Source: Cladocopium goreaui
Taxonomy: Eukaryota > Sar > Dinophyceae > Suessiales > Symbiodiniaceae
Direction of reading: 5' to 3'
Assembly: GCA_947184155.2 (NCBI GenBank)
Contig: CAMXCT020006745.1
Coordinates: forward strand, 514,501 to 578,500
Length of the DNA: 64,000 bases
A program made the translations under genes and the position numbers. Below the pieces are notes generated by a model. The model was not told the origin of the DNA and made no database searches. It was given only the letters and a program-made list of their open reading frames with translations. Shown here in pieces: positions 1 to 13,400 of this stretch. Each line of letters begins with the position of its first letter. The stretch's first letter is position 1.

Positions 1-3000
1 TTTCGAGAGGATGGTGAAGCGACTGCGCCGCTCCGATCTGCTCCAGACAGACTGGAAGCACCGTTCCTTGGTGTGGTAAGTATTCCATGGCCTATCTCCC
101 CAAATATGGGGTGAAATTACCCTCTGGTAAACATACAAAAAACATCAAAAAACTATGGAAAATCACAATGTTTTATGGGAAAACTCCCTATTTCTATGGC
201 CATTTTCAATAGCAAACTGTTAGTCATTACCAGAGGGTTTTCAATAGCTTTCAATCCATTGCCATATCACATGTGACAATAAGTTTATCGTATGTCTAAG
301 TATAGAAAGTGAGGCAGTCTCCAAGATTGCGCGGAAGTATATGCATGTCTGCATACTCTTTCTCTTTTTTTCTCTGGGTAAATTTGATCACGACCTCACT
401 GCGACCGAACCCTGGAATCATGGTCAATAAGGGAAATCATTCCCAAATGGCCTTAATTCAGGTTAGTGAAATATTATAATTTACCCATATATATATATAT
501 ACACATATTGTGTATAATCAATTAAGGATATATTGCGGCCACTGTTCGATTGCTGCGTGTCCATGTATGTGCAGATGCCAAAGATTCAGACACAATGCAA
601 TCACTTCATTATATATTACATATACAGATACTATTAACTAGCATATATATATATACACATTGTACGTATATACATAATATATAATATTACATACATTTTG
701 ATGATTATACATGCATATATAATATAATATGATATTTTATATGATTATTATACATTTGATGATTTATATCTAATAGTTTCATATTTACTGCAATATGTCA
801 GCCTTCCAGTGAGTGAGGTCGGGCTTTCAGCCGGGCTGGACCAATCCCTTCGGTTTGGATCCTGCGAAAGAGGCGCGATGTTCGAAGGCTTATGATAAAT
901 GGAATGAACATGAGAAATAGCGGGAAACTGGGATCTATGAGTTTATATATATATATGATATATGTTTATAGGATTTATATCAATGGCCATTCAACAGGAA
1001 CCGATGAAGATTGGAGGTGCCTACATGTACCATGGAATGAAGGCCTATGTAATGGCTAAATTTCAGGGGATATACCCCCAAATTATATGGCTTGATTTGG
1101 TACAGCATTCTGTGGATTGATACATGAAATGACCATTTATATTTTGGGAGATGATGAAGCAACAAATGGCGAATTAACAGCAACAAGTATAGGGATACTT
1201 TGTGGGGATATGTATCTATACATATATTTTTTTCTATGGAGAGGGACATTCCTTATGGGGACACTCCTAGAACATTACTTTTCATACATTTTAATTCCAC
1301 ATAATTATTGTTCATTTAATTGTTTAAGCTTATTTTAAAAAGGGACTTAAAGAAATCGTGATAACTTTAATAGTTTTCTGGAATTTTTGTGCGATTTGTT
1401 TTTTGTTTGCTTAATTGTTTTTTTCATTCCTTTTTGTTTTTTTTAGACATGTTTGTTTTTTTTAGGTTTCGTTTTTTTGAATTGTTGGATTGATTTTTTG
1501 GAAGGTTTGTTTTTGTTTTTTTGATCTGTTTTTGGATTTGTTGAGAATTCGTTTGAAAGGATAGCCACTTTTAGGAGTGGCCCTATTAGGAGTAGCCCAG
1601 GGCTCTTTAATGATATAACCCACTTCAGGTGAAATTTTGGGCATGTCTGGAAATGGAGGAGTCACCCCATCATTTATGGCCAGTTTAATAGAGAAGATGC
1701 CTATTTTCAGCATGGGATGGAATGGGGTAGCCGATTTTCAGACAAACCCAAAAAAGGGGTTTATACAACCGTCTTCTATAGAGATTACCCTCTGGTAATT
1801 TAACATAGCTATGGAAAATCACCATGATTAATGGGAGAATCCACTATAAATGGTCATGTTCGATAGCTATGTTAAATTACCAGAGGGTATAAAGAACCGC
1901 CGAACCGCCCCATCCACTAATGAATTATTGAAAGGATTAGCCAGTACAATGGGACAATACGATAAAACAGACATTGCTCACATGTTTTCTGATGTTTTCT
2001 GAGGATCTGGATATATCATGGCGACACAACCACGTCATCATTTTTTAGACATGTAGATAGTGAAATCATCTCAAAATTGCCTTGAATAACGATCTATACT
2101 ATAACAACCCAAGGAACCACGGATTCTGGTAATTCTGAGATATTCCCAGGAGGAATCCAATCATTTTAAGATCCCACACCCACATGGAATTGTCAAAGGA
2201 ACTGATCTTGGACCCGTCATCATTTTGAAACGAATCGGAATAGCCGAACATATCCATTGTTCCTTAGAAACGAAAACAGAAGACGGAAACGAAAAATACA
2301 TAAAAATACCACATATGTCGCACGTAAGCCCACGTATCTATAATATATTATGTTCATATATACATATAATACATTATATATATACACATACAAATAAATA
2401 AACATATATACCTGGGGATCTCCAAGTCATTCACCATGGGTTTCAATGTCCTGCCTGTCATGGTGATCCATGTCGCAGGTCTTCGATCCGTTTGGGGTGC
2501 CAGCATATGCAGCTTGGTGACGCCAGCCGCGGTGGATTTACGGCATGGTGGCATGAGATAAAAACCATGCAAAAACCCAGGGATAAACGGGCTTAATCCA
2601 GTTGATATGGTGTTTTTCTTTTTTTTTAATTGGGATATGTATATATACATATATATATATATGAGATCATCATGGATAACGTTATAGTAAAACAATAATG
2701 AAACCGTCCTATTCTTGATGGTTAGTATGGACCCATTTCTGGTGAAATTGGGGATGGTTTACTATAAGCAGTCTGTCCTATCTGTCCGGCACTCCCAAAA
2801 TGCGGGATGCGTTGCCAGCTGAGTTCCGGGAAATCGGTCAGGTGCTTCAGGGCCCATAGGTCCTATATATCCTGTATTATCCTGTCTTGGTTTTCAGAAG
2901 GTTATCGAATATCACTCCAAATCCAAATTACTGGTCTCCACTCACCAGTCTCCACCGGTTTATTCAGGAGTCTTACTGCAACAGGTGGAATACAGTCCCC

Positions 3001-4864
3001 AGTTATTGACGGAAATGCATGGGGGGAGGGGATGTTATTGTTGGTTTATATGGAGGTGTCCTAAAATGGGGTTACCCCCAACTCATCCAAAATTCGTGTA
3101 ATCTGCCATTTTCAGACACATATCCCTATATTTGAAAATTAGGTACCACATATCTAAGATATGGGTGTGTCTGACAAATTCTGAAAATGTGAAAATGGCA
3201 AATTTTCAGACACACCCATATCTCATCATATCTCTATGTTTTTTTCGACAAAATATCTAAAATTCGCCCTTGGGTTTTCAGGACTATCGGACCTTGCTGG
3301 CGAATGCGCAGCTTCGCACACAGTCACTGGGCTGGGATGGAGATCGTGGGAGGAACCACTGAGATATGGGGCCCAGCTTCCATGGGCATACCCCAATAGC
3401 TGGATGGTTTAGCCTCTGGTAAACATACAAAAAGCTATTGAAAATGGCCCATTTATAGTGGATTTACCCAATAAAAATGGTGATTTTCCATAGCAAACTT
3501 TTAGTTTACCAGAGGGTATAAGGGAAAAGCCCATTTTTGAATGGATGATAACTGGGGGTCGCCCCATTTTAGGAAAGTTCCATGTTGACTAATGTGGTAA
3601 AGCCAATGCCATAGTGGCATATTGTAGGACGTAAATAGGCTAATATATATGGATGTGTAAAGGATAACTGGTTGGTGGTTTGGAACATGATTTTTATGTT
3701 CGAAAAAACATGGGAATTTCATCATCCCAACTGACGAAGTCATATTTTTATCTATTTTTCAGACGGGTAAGGCTCAACCACCAACCAGATAATAGTGGGC
3801 TAATAATGGATAATTAAGGGATTACTTCAGTAAACCATCCCATGAAGCAACCACTTGGGCTTCGTTTTAGGGCTTTCATCCCATTTCGAGGGGTATACCT
3901 AACGATAAACCCATATATATATATATATAACGGGATTTAATATGGGCAATTTAATGTAAATCCATTTCATATACCCAATGTTTATTACGCTATTACCACA
4001 TTTACCAGGCACAATGGAATGGGATTGCAGTTCCGTTTGGGGTCACCATAGATGAAAGTTCAGGTATGAAAGAAAACCTTGAATCCGAGAAATTCACAGA
4101 TTTGAGGATATGTAGGATATGCTGGTACTAGACATTAATTCATCATATTTTTCGGGGTACCAAAATTGAGCTCATATTACCTAAAATATGTATGAGGGTA
4201 ACACCTCAAAGGTTTTGTTCCAGGTCGGCGAACTACGGCAGTGGATCATGTGACATAGGGGGTTGTTTGTTTCGTATGTTTGACATATAATTATGTTTAT
4301 TGCCCACAACTTTGGAATGATTAGTTGAACTTCAAAAGCTTGATTTTCACTGCAAGACGTGGGTAAGGCATGGTAATGCCCTCACAACACCACCGAACTG
4401 CTCAGTCCTTCCTCTTGCTGCAGGATGCATGGAAAGCCTTTTGAACATCCCGATTTCTGGAACGTGAGAGGTTCGAAAGCATCCAATGTCATGCACTTTT
4501 AATCCATTGTCCTCCAAAAACAACAACTGAAACACCCCCCCAAGGAAGCCTGTTGGAAGGGGGACCTATTCATGACTTGGGGTCTTGGGGTTGCATTTTG
4601 AAAGGTTTAGTGATTGGAGGATGGGATTGGTGTGAAGACCACTTTCTGTGTGTCGAAAGTGGCCGGTCTGGTGAGATATCAATGATGGTATCAAGCCTGA
4701 GGAATTCCAGGAAACATGCAGTTGATTTTTAATATCCGTCTTTTTCAAGAAATATTGCTTGCACTGTTGGTGGCCAGCTTCAATGTTGGCTCTGATGTGT
4801 CAAATCGGTCTGCACGACAGGGCAAAACGCCCAGTCGGAAAACTCGCATTTGAAAGAGATTTGA
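1..4864 (+). CDS. 3' part of an unidentified multi-exon gene (partial at the left edge)
   Basis: I do not recognise the product. Candidate exons joined by reading phase are <1-75 (donor GTAAGT after TG), 818-872 (reads GWTNPFGLDPAKE), 2479-2516 (VFDPFGVPAYAA), 2901-2967 (NPNYWSPLTSLHRFIQ), 3282-3352 (DYRTLLANAQLRTQSLGWDG), about 4019-4041, 4224-4258, 4424-4470 (MHGKPFEHPDFWN) and 4821-4864 (GQNAQSENSHLKEI, stop TGA). The peptides are aromatic- and proline-rich, with no membrane segment. The joins at 872/2479, 2967/3282 and 4470/4821 keep phase and use AG|G borders. The exon at 4019 is also open in another frame (AQWNGIAVPFGVTIDESS, to a GT donor at 4062), so the middle of the model is unsure. 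The introns carry MITE-like copies. The first exon is cut by the window edge. That these patches are coding rests on base composition and clean splice borders; one gene rather than two is inference. Confidence 0.45.
118..238. mobile_element. Family A inverted-repeat element (MITE-like)
   Basis: Terminal inverted repeat TACCCTCTGGTAA at the left and the complementary TTACCAGAGGGT at the right, with a self-complementary interior built of short words (GAAAATCACCAT, TTCAATAGC). No coding capacity. It lies in the first intron of the left-edge gene. Confidence 0.8.
372..487. mobile_element. Family C inverted-repeat element
   Basis: Left end TCTGGGTAAATTT with CGACCTCACTGCGACCG; right end AAATATTATAATTTACCCA. 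The middle has AATCATGGTCAATAAGGGA. Non-coding. Confidence 0.7.
1786..1889. mobile_element. Family A element, near-perfect copy
   Basis: 104 bp with matching ends TACCCTCTGGTAA and TTACCAGAGGGTA. The whole element can fold back on itself. It is nearly identical to the copy at 21711-21814, which suggests recent spread. Confidence 0.85.
3100..3240. repeat. Inverted pair of CAGACACACCCATATC words
   Basis: GATATGGGTGTGTCTGA and TCAGACACACCCATATC face each other within 60 nt, with TGAAAATGTGAAAATGGCA between. The same arrangement recurs at about 26145-26265, so this is another short palindromic family. Confidence 0.6.
3410..3518. mobile_element. Family A element
   Basis: Ends TAGCCTCTGGTAAA and TTTACCAGAGGGTA, with the interior word ATTTATAGTGGATTTACCC shared with the other copies. 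Confidence 0.75.
3667..3790. mobile_element. Family B inverted-repeat element
   Basis: Ends ACTGGTTGGTGGTTTGG and AACCACCAACCAG. The interior has CATCCCAACTGACGAAGTCA and TTTTTCAGACGGGTA. No coding capacity. Confidence 0.75.
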
Positions 4865-5304
4865 TGCAAAATATCCCGTGCAGACGTGCTTTGCGGAAAG
4901 AACATGGAATTAGATGAACTACAGGGGCTTCAATTGGGATCTTCAAGTAATTACTAATTTCACAGGCCATTCCCTGGCATCCCAGTGAGTCTGTCTTGAT
5001 GAACTTGGGTAGGTTTGTATCCCCCATCTTAATCAATATCAGCGATTTAGCTATATAAAGCTATATAAAGCTATATATATCAATCTGTATCTTTTGATAT
5101 GTAGGTTTCTATCCTAAAATGGTGGTACCCCTAAATTCAAAATCAATCATTTTAATAGGAATTTCCATGATAATCCACCTATTTTGTGGATCCCCCCATG
5201 TTTGGAAACCCCCATATACATCCATATACTCACAATTGTAGGATTGAATTTCCCCGCCACAGGTATCCTTATAAAGATATCATTTTTTGGCAGTTGGCAG
5301 ATAG

Positions 5305-7251
5305 GAAAAACCGCGCAGCAAAACGCAGCTTTTGGCTGTTTGGAATTGACGCAACCAACCTTTGACCCGTCCTTACAGATAGGGGAGACAAGCAAGGCAG
5401 GCAATTCCAGTTCCGAAGGTTTTTGCAGCTGACTTCTGTTGATCTTGGGTCACAATGATCACCCAAAAGATCTGAAGAGTCCGGATACTTCAAGACAATG
5501 ATCAGCTTAAAGATGCTTAAAGTACAATCGCAGGTTGATTGGAGGACCTTGGCTCGTTGTCCGAGTTTTGATTTCGCCATGCTTTGTATAGCTCCTGGTC
5601 CGTGCATCCAGTTGGATCAACCGAAGCTGGTGAAGGAACACATCGAGGAGTCGTGGGGGCAGTCGTGGGGCGTTGCTTGCTCTTAGTATCAGATGTATCA
5701 GTGATCAATAGTGATCAGTTTGGACACAAACATGGGGTATCTAGAAATAATATGTGTTTTCAATATTTGATATATCCATATATATATAGAAATATCCATT
5801 AGAAATGCTGCATATACCACTGTTTGGATATTTGGGGTGTCCACATTGCTTGCTCGACTTGATTGCATGATGGCTCGAAGGCGTGTGTCTCCAAACATTG
5901 GATGTGGGGAAGTGGATGAAGGGAACATTGAGAGAAGCACCATACTTGTACAATCCATGATATCCGTTTCCTATTTCTTGGATTAAACATAAAAACAATT
6001 AAAAACATAGAAATAACATAAAAACAAATATGACTTTGTCTGAAGATTCTGAAGATGGTATACCCAAAAACAGGCAGTTTAAAAACGGGATCCCCCTTTC
6101 GCAGGAGGAGGTCCAGCATGACCCCGAGTTTCATGTCTCGCTCCAAGCTGAACGGAGACATCGTCTGGCCTTGGAGGATCCCCAGGTGACGAGTTGATTC
6201 GTCGCAGCGTGGGTCAGCGTGGGTCATGGATCAAGATGGGGATAGGTGAGGAGTTTTTCGTTGCAAAACAAACAGGAGGAAGTCTATTTAGAGTTGTATT
6301 TACATTCATTTAAATTTCATTTACTGTAAATCTGTAATCTATATATAATATCCATCTAACCCGATCTTATCTGATCTAATCCAATCACATTGATCTCCGA
6401 GCACCGTAGCCGCGAGAACTTGTGATGCTTCAGAAAACCGCAGAAAAGCGGTGTGTGAAATTTGATATGGAAGAAGAACTGGAAGAATATGTGACATCCC
6501 ACTAAAATCACTAAAGATCTTTTAATGCAATGGTGAGATGGATATAAATCCGAAATGTCATTGCCATGGATTCAGGTTAAAAGGACTGGCCGTTCTCTAT
6601 TTAACCATGCATCTTTTGTGTCCACGTTTCAAAGTTCTACTGACGCATTTGTTCTGGTGAAAACGTTGTAGCCAAAAAAGGCAGCGCACCCTTCTCGACT
6701 CGTTCAAATCAAAATAACCTACATATGATGTCATCTTGTATCCATTTGCATCGAAACGGTGTTGTTTTATATTGTTTTATAAGATATCCATTAGCAATCA
6801 GCCAGTTCTATAGGTCGATCTGAAAATTTGACCATGTTTTCAGAGAAACATCATAGTTGCAAAAAGCCGGATGGTGAGGCGAAAATGGTCAACTTGGCTA
6901 TCAAAATCCCATTAAATCCGGAACCAATGGAATCTCTTTTAGAAAAAACTTTGGCGCCAAAGACGAATGGAACATCCCACCTTAATGAAGGCTGAAGCCG
7001 AAAGGCCCTGCGGTAAACTGCTCCAAAAACATGAGGAAAACGCATGGATTCCCGTGCGGAAAAGGATCTAGTTTCATCATATTTTCATCATGTTTCATGG
7101 TGGGTCAACTCCACATCTTTGTGAATGTTTACAGGAGGGTAGCCAGGAGGTTGTCAATTTTTTCGGGCCCAAGGGTCCAAGTTCGAGCGGCGAACCAGGT
7201 GAATCCATTCACTGGTCAAATATGACGCTGGAGGCTAGAAAATGTCGATGA
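5305..7251 (+). CDS. Unidentified multi-exon gene, likely ending at 7251
   Basis: No family recognised. The clearest exon is 6105-6185, bounded CGCAG|GAG and CCCAG|GTG and reading EEVQHDPEFHVSLQAERR, then HRLALEDPQ: a charged, probably helical stretch. Others are 5305-5400 (frame uncertain), 5534-5686 (long open frame with LDQPKLVKEHIEESWGQSWG, stop TAG at 5686), about 6440-6490 (EKRCVKFDMEEELEEY), 7036-7064 (ENAWIPVRKR) and 7135-7251. The last reads EGSQEVVNFFGPKGPSSSGE and runs to TGA at 7251, a plausible C-terminus only 182 nt before the next start codon. A second frame of that exon (RVARRLSIFSGPRVQVRAAN) is also open, so the terminal frame is not settled. The exon at 5534 has its own stop and could end a separate short gene. 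Orientation and close spacing fit unidirectional dinoflagellate gene packing. Confidence 0.4.
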
Positions 7252-7433
7252 TTTTGCCCATGAAACAAAATGATTTCCATGGATGTTCCATATATGCTCC
7301 ATATATTTTATTATTATTATTATTGTTATTATTATTATTATTTGAACTTAGAATCTACGTACCATCTTTAACTATTTGTTGAATGGGAAGAACCTTAAGT
7401 CTTGAACCAATCCAACACAAGGTGAAGTCTCTT

Positions 7434-10400
7434 ATGGCAACCTCACGATTTGTGAGCCTTGGCACCTCATGCTCTGTGGCTGCGGCCCTGCAGGCTGGGA
7501 GCGGCTGGGAATCTAAGATCATCCCGTATCATCCAGATGGTAGACCCTTTCAGTTACTGGTGGTCAATTTATCTTGTGTTCTGCTAGTTGATTTATATGT
7601 TTGTACTGCTCAAAAGAAAAGTGTATGCTCATTGTTTCTCTGCGTTTTGCTGGTTGAATCGATATCCTCCGCCCCAGTTGTTCCTTATGTTTTCCAATTT
7701 GTTTGCTGTTTCAAACATGGTGCCCTTCCCCCCAGTTTCCTTCCTTGCGTCTTGTTTGTTTCCACACCTCTCCACTGTTCGTCCCAGTCTTGTTTCAATT
7801 GATCAACATATAACAAAATTATACAAAATTAGCAAACATGCCCTGATTTTCCACTTGCTTCTGATATATTCCACCTATGTTCATCTAGTTTCTATGATTT
7901 TTCACCATGTTTCACCTTGTTCCACTTTTCTTCCACTAATTTTCCACCATTTTCCCCCTGAAAAAATGGCCGGTGAAGTTTGTCTCAGGCCTTGGGTGTG
8001 CGCGGCGAGGCTGGGCCCTTCGATTGGCTCAGGCGTGGCCCCGTTGGCTAAGTTGACAAACGGCTATGGTTAAGTACTGGTTGGTGGTTTAGAACATTTG
8101 TTATTTGTCCATATATTGGGAATAATCATCCCGACTGACGAACTCATGTTTTTTCAGAGGGGTAGGTATACCACCAACCAGACGAGGTATAGGAAACAAG
8201 CTAACCTAGTTAGATGATGTCGGATGGCCAAACAAACTACAACTATAACGATGTTTTGTTCTGTTGTTTGTAGGAGAACTAACCAAAAAATGGATGGGGT
8301 TATAAAATGTTATAAACCAACAAACATAACTAGGGGGCGTCTTCCATAGCTGGCCAAACTCAAAGAAAAACTGGGCAAGTTTGATCGAAGTAAGTGGGCC
8401 ATGGGAAGCCCATAACGAACAGTCAAATTAAAACAGAATCAGATGGTATCATCATGTATCATCCAGTAAATTGACAGTAAATTGATCCTGAAAATAATTT
8501 TAAAAAAATGAGTTGAAAATAATCTTCCAACCCCCAACATTGGGCAGGGTGTATGTTAGATATCTTCGTTGGGGAGGGGTAGACCTTGGGTAGGATGCAA
8601 TGGTTGATGCTATCAATCCATGGGATTTGTTGCCGACCGAACCCTGTTCTCGACCGAACCCTAGAATCATGGTTTATTTGAGGGGAATCATCCCCAAATG
8701 GCCGAACTATTCAGGTGAGTGAATTATTGTAATTTACCCAGATTCATCTGTGAGTATCAGAAGAGCTCTTCTGTTAATTTAAAGGTGTGCCATTGAAAAT
8801 CACCATTGAGATAGGATGTAAATCATTGAACTAAACAGCTGGGGGGCTGAATTGTAGCCATTTTAAATGAACATGGATACACATGGCAATCCACTAGGCA
8901 CGATGTCAGTTCAGGGTTTCAATCTGAAAATATGGCTTTCTCGATATGGAATTGGTACCCATAAATCCACTCGCTGATCATCATGTGCCTCTACTGAAAT
9001 TCTTTGGCAAACAATCTCCTGCTTTTCGGCCCTTGTTTTGGTGCCTTAAAATGGACACTCTCAGCCCAATTCCCATCATAAAATCATTAGGATAAAAGAA
9101 TATAAAGAAAGTCTAATGATTGGTTTGTACCAAATTGTCCCACGTAGTCCTTCTGTATGTGGATTTAACTATATTTAGCTAAAGGGATATCATGGGATAT
9201 AGCCATCACAGCAGTGATTTAATATGATTTCATCTTTTGAGCATCGGCATTCAGCCATACTGATTCATATGATAAAGAATATAAATTGAAGAGTTTTCCA
9301 TATATATATATATTAACCACGGTAAAACGGTGATTTGATCATTTAAGGTAGTTTTCCAAGAGATTCCTCACCACTTTGGCCACTTTGGCCACCTCTGACG
9401 TTCAGGATCTCTGCACAAGGTGTTGGATATTTGCTGAGGCCATGTCAAAGCAACGGGTCAAATCTAATGTCAGCCCTGGATTAATAAACCACATAGGCTT
9501 TTTAATTCGGGGGAATGCCATGGAAAAAGTATCAGATTATGACTATTGGGAGATCACCCCCCCAATAAACCATGGTTAGTTTGTTAATCCGAGGTTAACA
9601 TGGTGGCTGTATGGATAGATAAATCGGGATGGGTCAAAATTGAAGACTCGGGATTTCCAATTTTGACCCATATGTCTATATGTCTAATCCAGTTATGAAG
9701 CAGTTATAAACGGAATAACCCCTTCCCCCGTTCATATGAAACACATCCTAGAAATCATGGTTGAATAGGGGATGAAATCAGTTTGGGACCATAGAACAGG
9801 GGTGTTTAATATGAACGGGGTATGGGACTACCTAAGAAACATAATAGCAACAGGCCTGATTGAGGTATTCTTTGGATCTCTTGGGGCCTATGTCCTCCTT
9901 AGATTTCCTTTGATGGGTTAGTCTTTTAGCCTTTTCCTTGGGATGTTGATAAGCTACTAAGTTCCTATGACAATACTCCAACAATCACAATCTAGGCAGT
10001 GGTCAACTCAGACTATGTGTCTTCTAGTATGAACACCAGTGTTGTCAGACCTGAGAATGGCTCGAAACTCAAAATTATATGACCTCTTTTTCTACCTCCA
10101 AAATTAATGGATAAATGCATTTAACAAACAACAAAAAACATTTTGCGGGTTGATTGGCACCTTGTTTTTGAGCCATAGCCACGTCTCTCACCCTGTGCAG
10201 GACCAAGTTCCAGGACTTTTTCGACACCCAATACACGTCCAGGAAGACTTACAATGTGGCTGCCGCAAGACATTGGGAAGGACAGATCCAGCCCCATCTC
10301 AAAAGATTGGCTGATACGCCGCCCTTGGAAGGGTTGCTTATTTTGAGATGTGCCATTTACGATCCCGTGGAAGGGTTGCAAAATTGAAAAATGACGGTTG

Positions 10401-13400
10401 CGAAAATGGGGGTTCAGGATTTGAATTTCGGCTTTGTTCAACATGTTGCACATGCTCTCAGGGGGTGGAGGGGGGATGTGATAACGTTCTTGACGAGTAT
10501 TATACATGGCCCAAACATGCCCAAACTGCCCGTGATCATTCCGCCTTTTCCAAGTGATTAAACCGATTGGTGGATGCTTGGTGAATTTCACATCACACCG
10601 TCGTGGATTAGTGGATTTCTTAGTCAGGCTAAATTCAGATACCTTTGAGTGCCAGGTTTTCTCACCTCACCTTTTCCTAACTGAGATGATCAGGCTTTAT
10701 CTATCTTTATCTTCGAGATTACCCTCTGGTAATGACTAACATAGCTATTGAAAATTGCCATTTATAGTGGATTTTCCCATTAAAAATGGTGATTTTCCAT
10801 AGTTATGTTAGTTTACCAGAGATTAGATCCAGCAACCAGTAAGGTACAAGTACATACCAGTCACCAAAATTCACCAAAGAATTGGGAAACCAATTGCAAT
10901 ATCCCAGTTGCATCCAGCTGCTATATCTTATTAATTCATGTTTTACAATGCAACACCCAAATCTACAAGGTGGGCCCCTCTCGATAGCTAAATTGCTTTA
11001 TAACTTATTAAGTAACTGCAATTTAGTAAATATATACAGTACATTTATAAAAATATATATATATAGATACATTATATGGATTATATAATATTATATATAT
11101 ACTATATGGAAATATTATATATATATATACATTATAGATATAATATATAATATATAATATATAAGGTTTATAATAAACCAACCAACCCATGGGCAGCAGC
11201 TTTTCCCAGTAGCATCCGGCAGGAAGTTTCTGGCACCACGATGTGGGGGATCCAGAGGTGCAACTGACGTTCCGCCGTCGCATCGAGCGCTTCCTGAGTC
11301 TGGATCGAGCAGGTGGCCCGGGAACTCCCATGAAATGCCCCAGTCAATGGATTGGTTCAAGGGAAAATCTACAGGAAAGCCCCATATTTAACGGGAAAAT
11401 CTATGGTTTCCTGTAAAATTTCCCTTAAACCAATCCAATCAGCCAGAAAAACAGGTTTTACCTGGCCTGGTAAAGATAGAAAAAACTATGGAAAATGGCT
11501 ATAGAAATAGTTGATTTAGCCATCAAAAAAGGGTGATTTTCATTGATTTTCTATAGTCTTGTTAGTTTACCACAGGGTAATGGGAAAATCTGCTATAAAT
11601 GACCTCTAACTGGAGGTTTTATATAGCGAAAATCTGCGAAAATCGGAATTGTCCATTGACTCAGGTCCAGGTCGCTATGGTGAAGTGGGATGCACATTTG
11701 ATGTGACTCCATGGTGTGGCAGGTTTGATCAATAACTATCCATGCCCCGAAAGAGTCGAGTCCATCAATGGCTTGAGATAACCGAAAAATCACTTTCGTC
11801 ATCTGATTGTAGTGGATGGTGTGTTGTTTTATGTCCCATTTTATCGTCATAGTGCGCCATGGTTTACTGTTGGATGCCTGTTCTGGTGATTTTCTTTTGA
11901 TGGCTATATAATATAATATATTCAGTATACCAATATATACCAATATTAGGATTTTATACCCCCCCTTATCCCAGGTAAATCCTTCAGTATGTCAAATATA
12001 TCCCCAAAATCTCTTGGATGTCGTTAATTATATTACGAAACTTTGTTGGATAAATGATAAATTAGATAAAATATGATAAATCCCAATGTCCGGGTTGAAT
12101 AATCTATACCTATATAGAATTAAGTAACAATATCCGTCCAAGTTTGTGTATATCCTCCACTTCTGAACCGCCTCCCAGGACGCAGCTTGATCTTCGTGCG
12201 GGCCGTGAACAGCTCGGAGGAACACTGGAACAGTGGACACCAGGGGCATGTGGAACCACCAAATTGATCCGCTAAAATGGATAGCAGTGAACAGATCTTA
12301 ACCTGGCAGTGTTTCCGTTTGTTTTTGGATGTGAACTAGATGGCTGCCAGGCTTTTGTGGAATCCATTCGAAACATGTGAACCGAACCGAGCCTCGAGGT
12401 TCACATGTTGGGATACCATGTTGATCCACGTGAATCCACACCTGGGGATAGACCGTGAAAACGTACACGCACTGACACTCAACTGATTTGTGGCTTCAGA
12501 TCACAGTTGTTCAATCTCTGGGGGACTCAATCCCTATTGATTACCCTCTGATTATGACTAACATAGCCATGGTATAGACGGCCCATAGAAATAGATGGTT
12601 TACCTATTGAAAATGGGTGGATTTTCCATGGCTATGTTAAATAACCAGATGGTAACATTGAAGGAAGACTGTGGGCCTAAGTTCTTCATCCCAAGAAAAG
12701 CCGCCAATGAATCGGCGTCCGAAGCGGAGCCGAAAAACTCTTCGAAAATATGAAATTGTGCGAAACTCGCCCCTCAATCCAGATGAGCAGTGCCCTCCAG
12801 TTCACCGTTGTTTCCTGCAATGGAAAAAACAACATTTCATAAACCGCTTCTATGGGAGCTGACTTTCTGGTATCCTCATTTCATAAATCCCAATTGTATC
12901 CTCAATGTATCCCCATAAAATGGTGGTCATTTTTGCTAAGTTCTATCCCCAGCCTCTTTCTGTTCGCCCATTGAATGCCATTGAATCCCTAGGAGCTCCT
13001 AGACGTGTGCGAGTTGTATCTGACGTTGAAGTTGCACTTTCCAGCGAGCCAAGTACGTTTGGCAGTGCTTATCGACCTGCAGGCACCGTGGTTGATGCTT
13101 AGCCAACAATTTATGATAATTCATGTGGGTATGGGTCAATACCTATAGATACATTTTAGTGGGTTATTCACATCCATAAATCCCAGCTATTTTGTCTGAA
13201 TTTTGCCCAGAATGTTATCAGATACCTTCTGGTAATTTAACATAGCTATTGAAAATGGCCCACATTAAAAATGGTGAGTTTCCATAGTTTTTTGTATGTT
13301 TACCAGGCCGGGTATTTGGAATATGTTGGAATCATTCGGATAACATGTGGCTTGAAATCTTGATGACAGGTTGACTTTCTGGTTTCTGCGCAGATAAATC

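Noticed and set aside
5534..5686. SWGQSWG resembling the NSWG..WG region of papain-family proteases
   Set aside because: It is an isolated match followed by a stop; no catalytic Cys or His region was found around it.
10281..10380. Continuation of the exon at 10201 to the stop near 10385 (LEGLLILRCAIYDPVE)
   Set aside because: The family order needs SFWHHD next; ending at GGGAAG|GACAG joins in phase to the exon at 11223, and the LIFVRAV strand is supplied by the exon at 12179.
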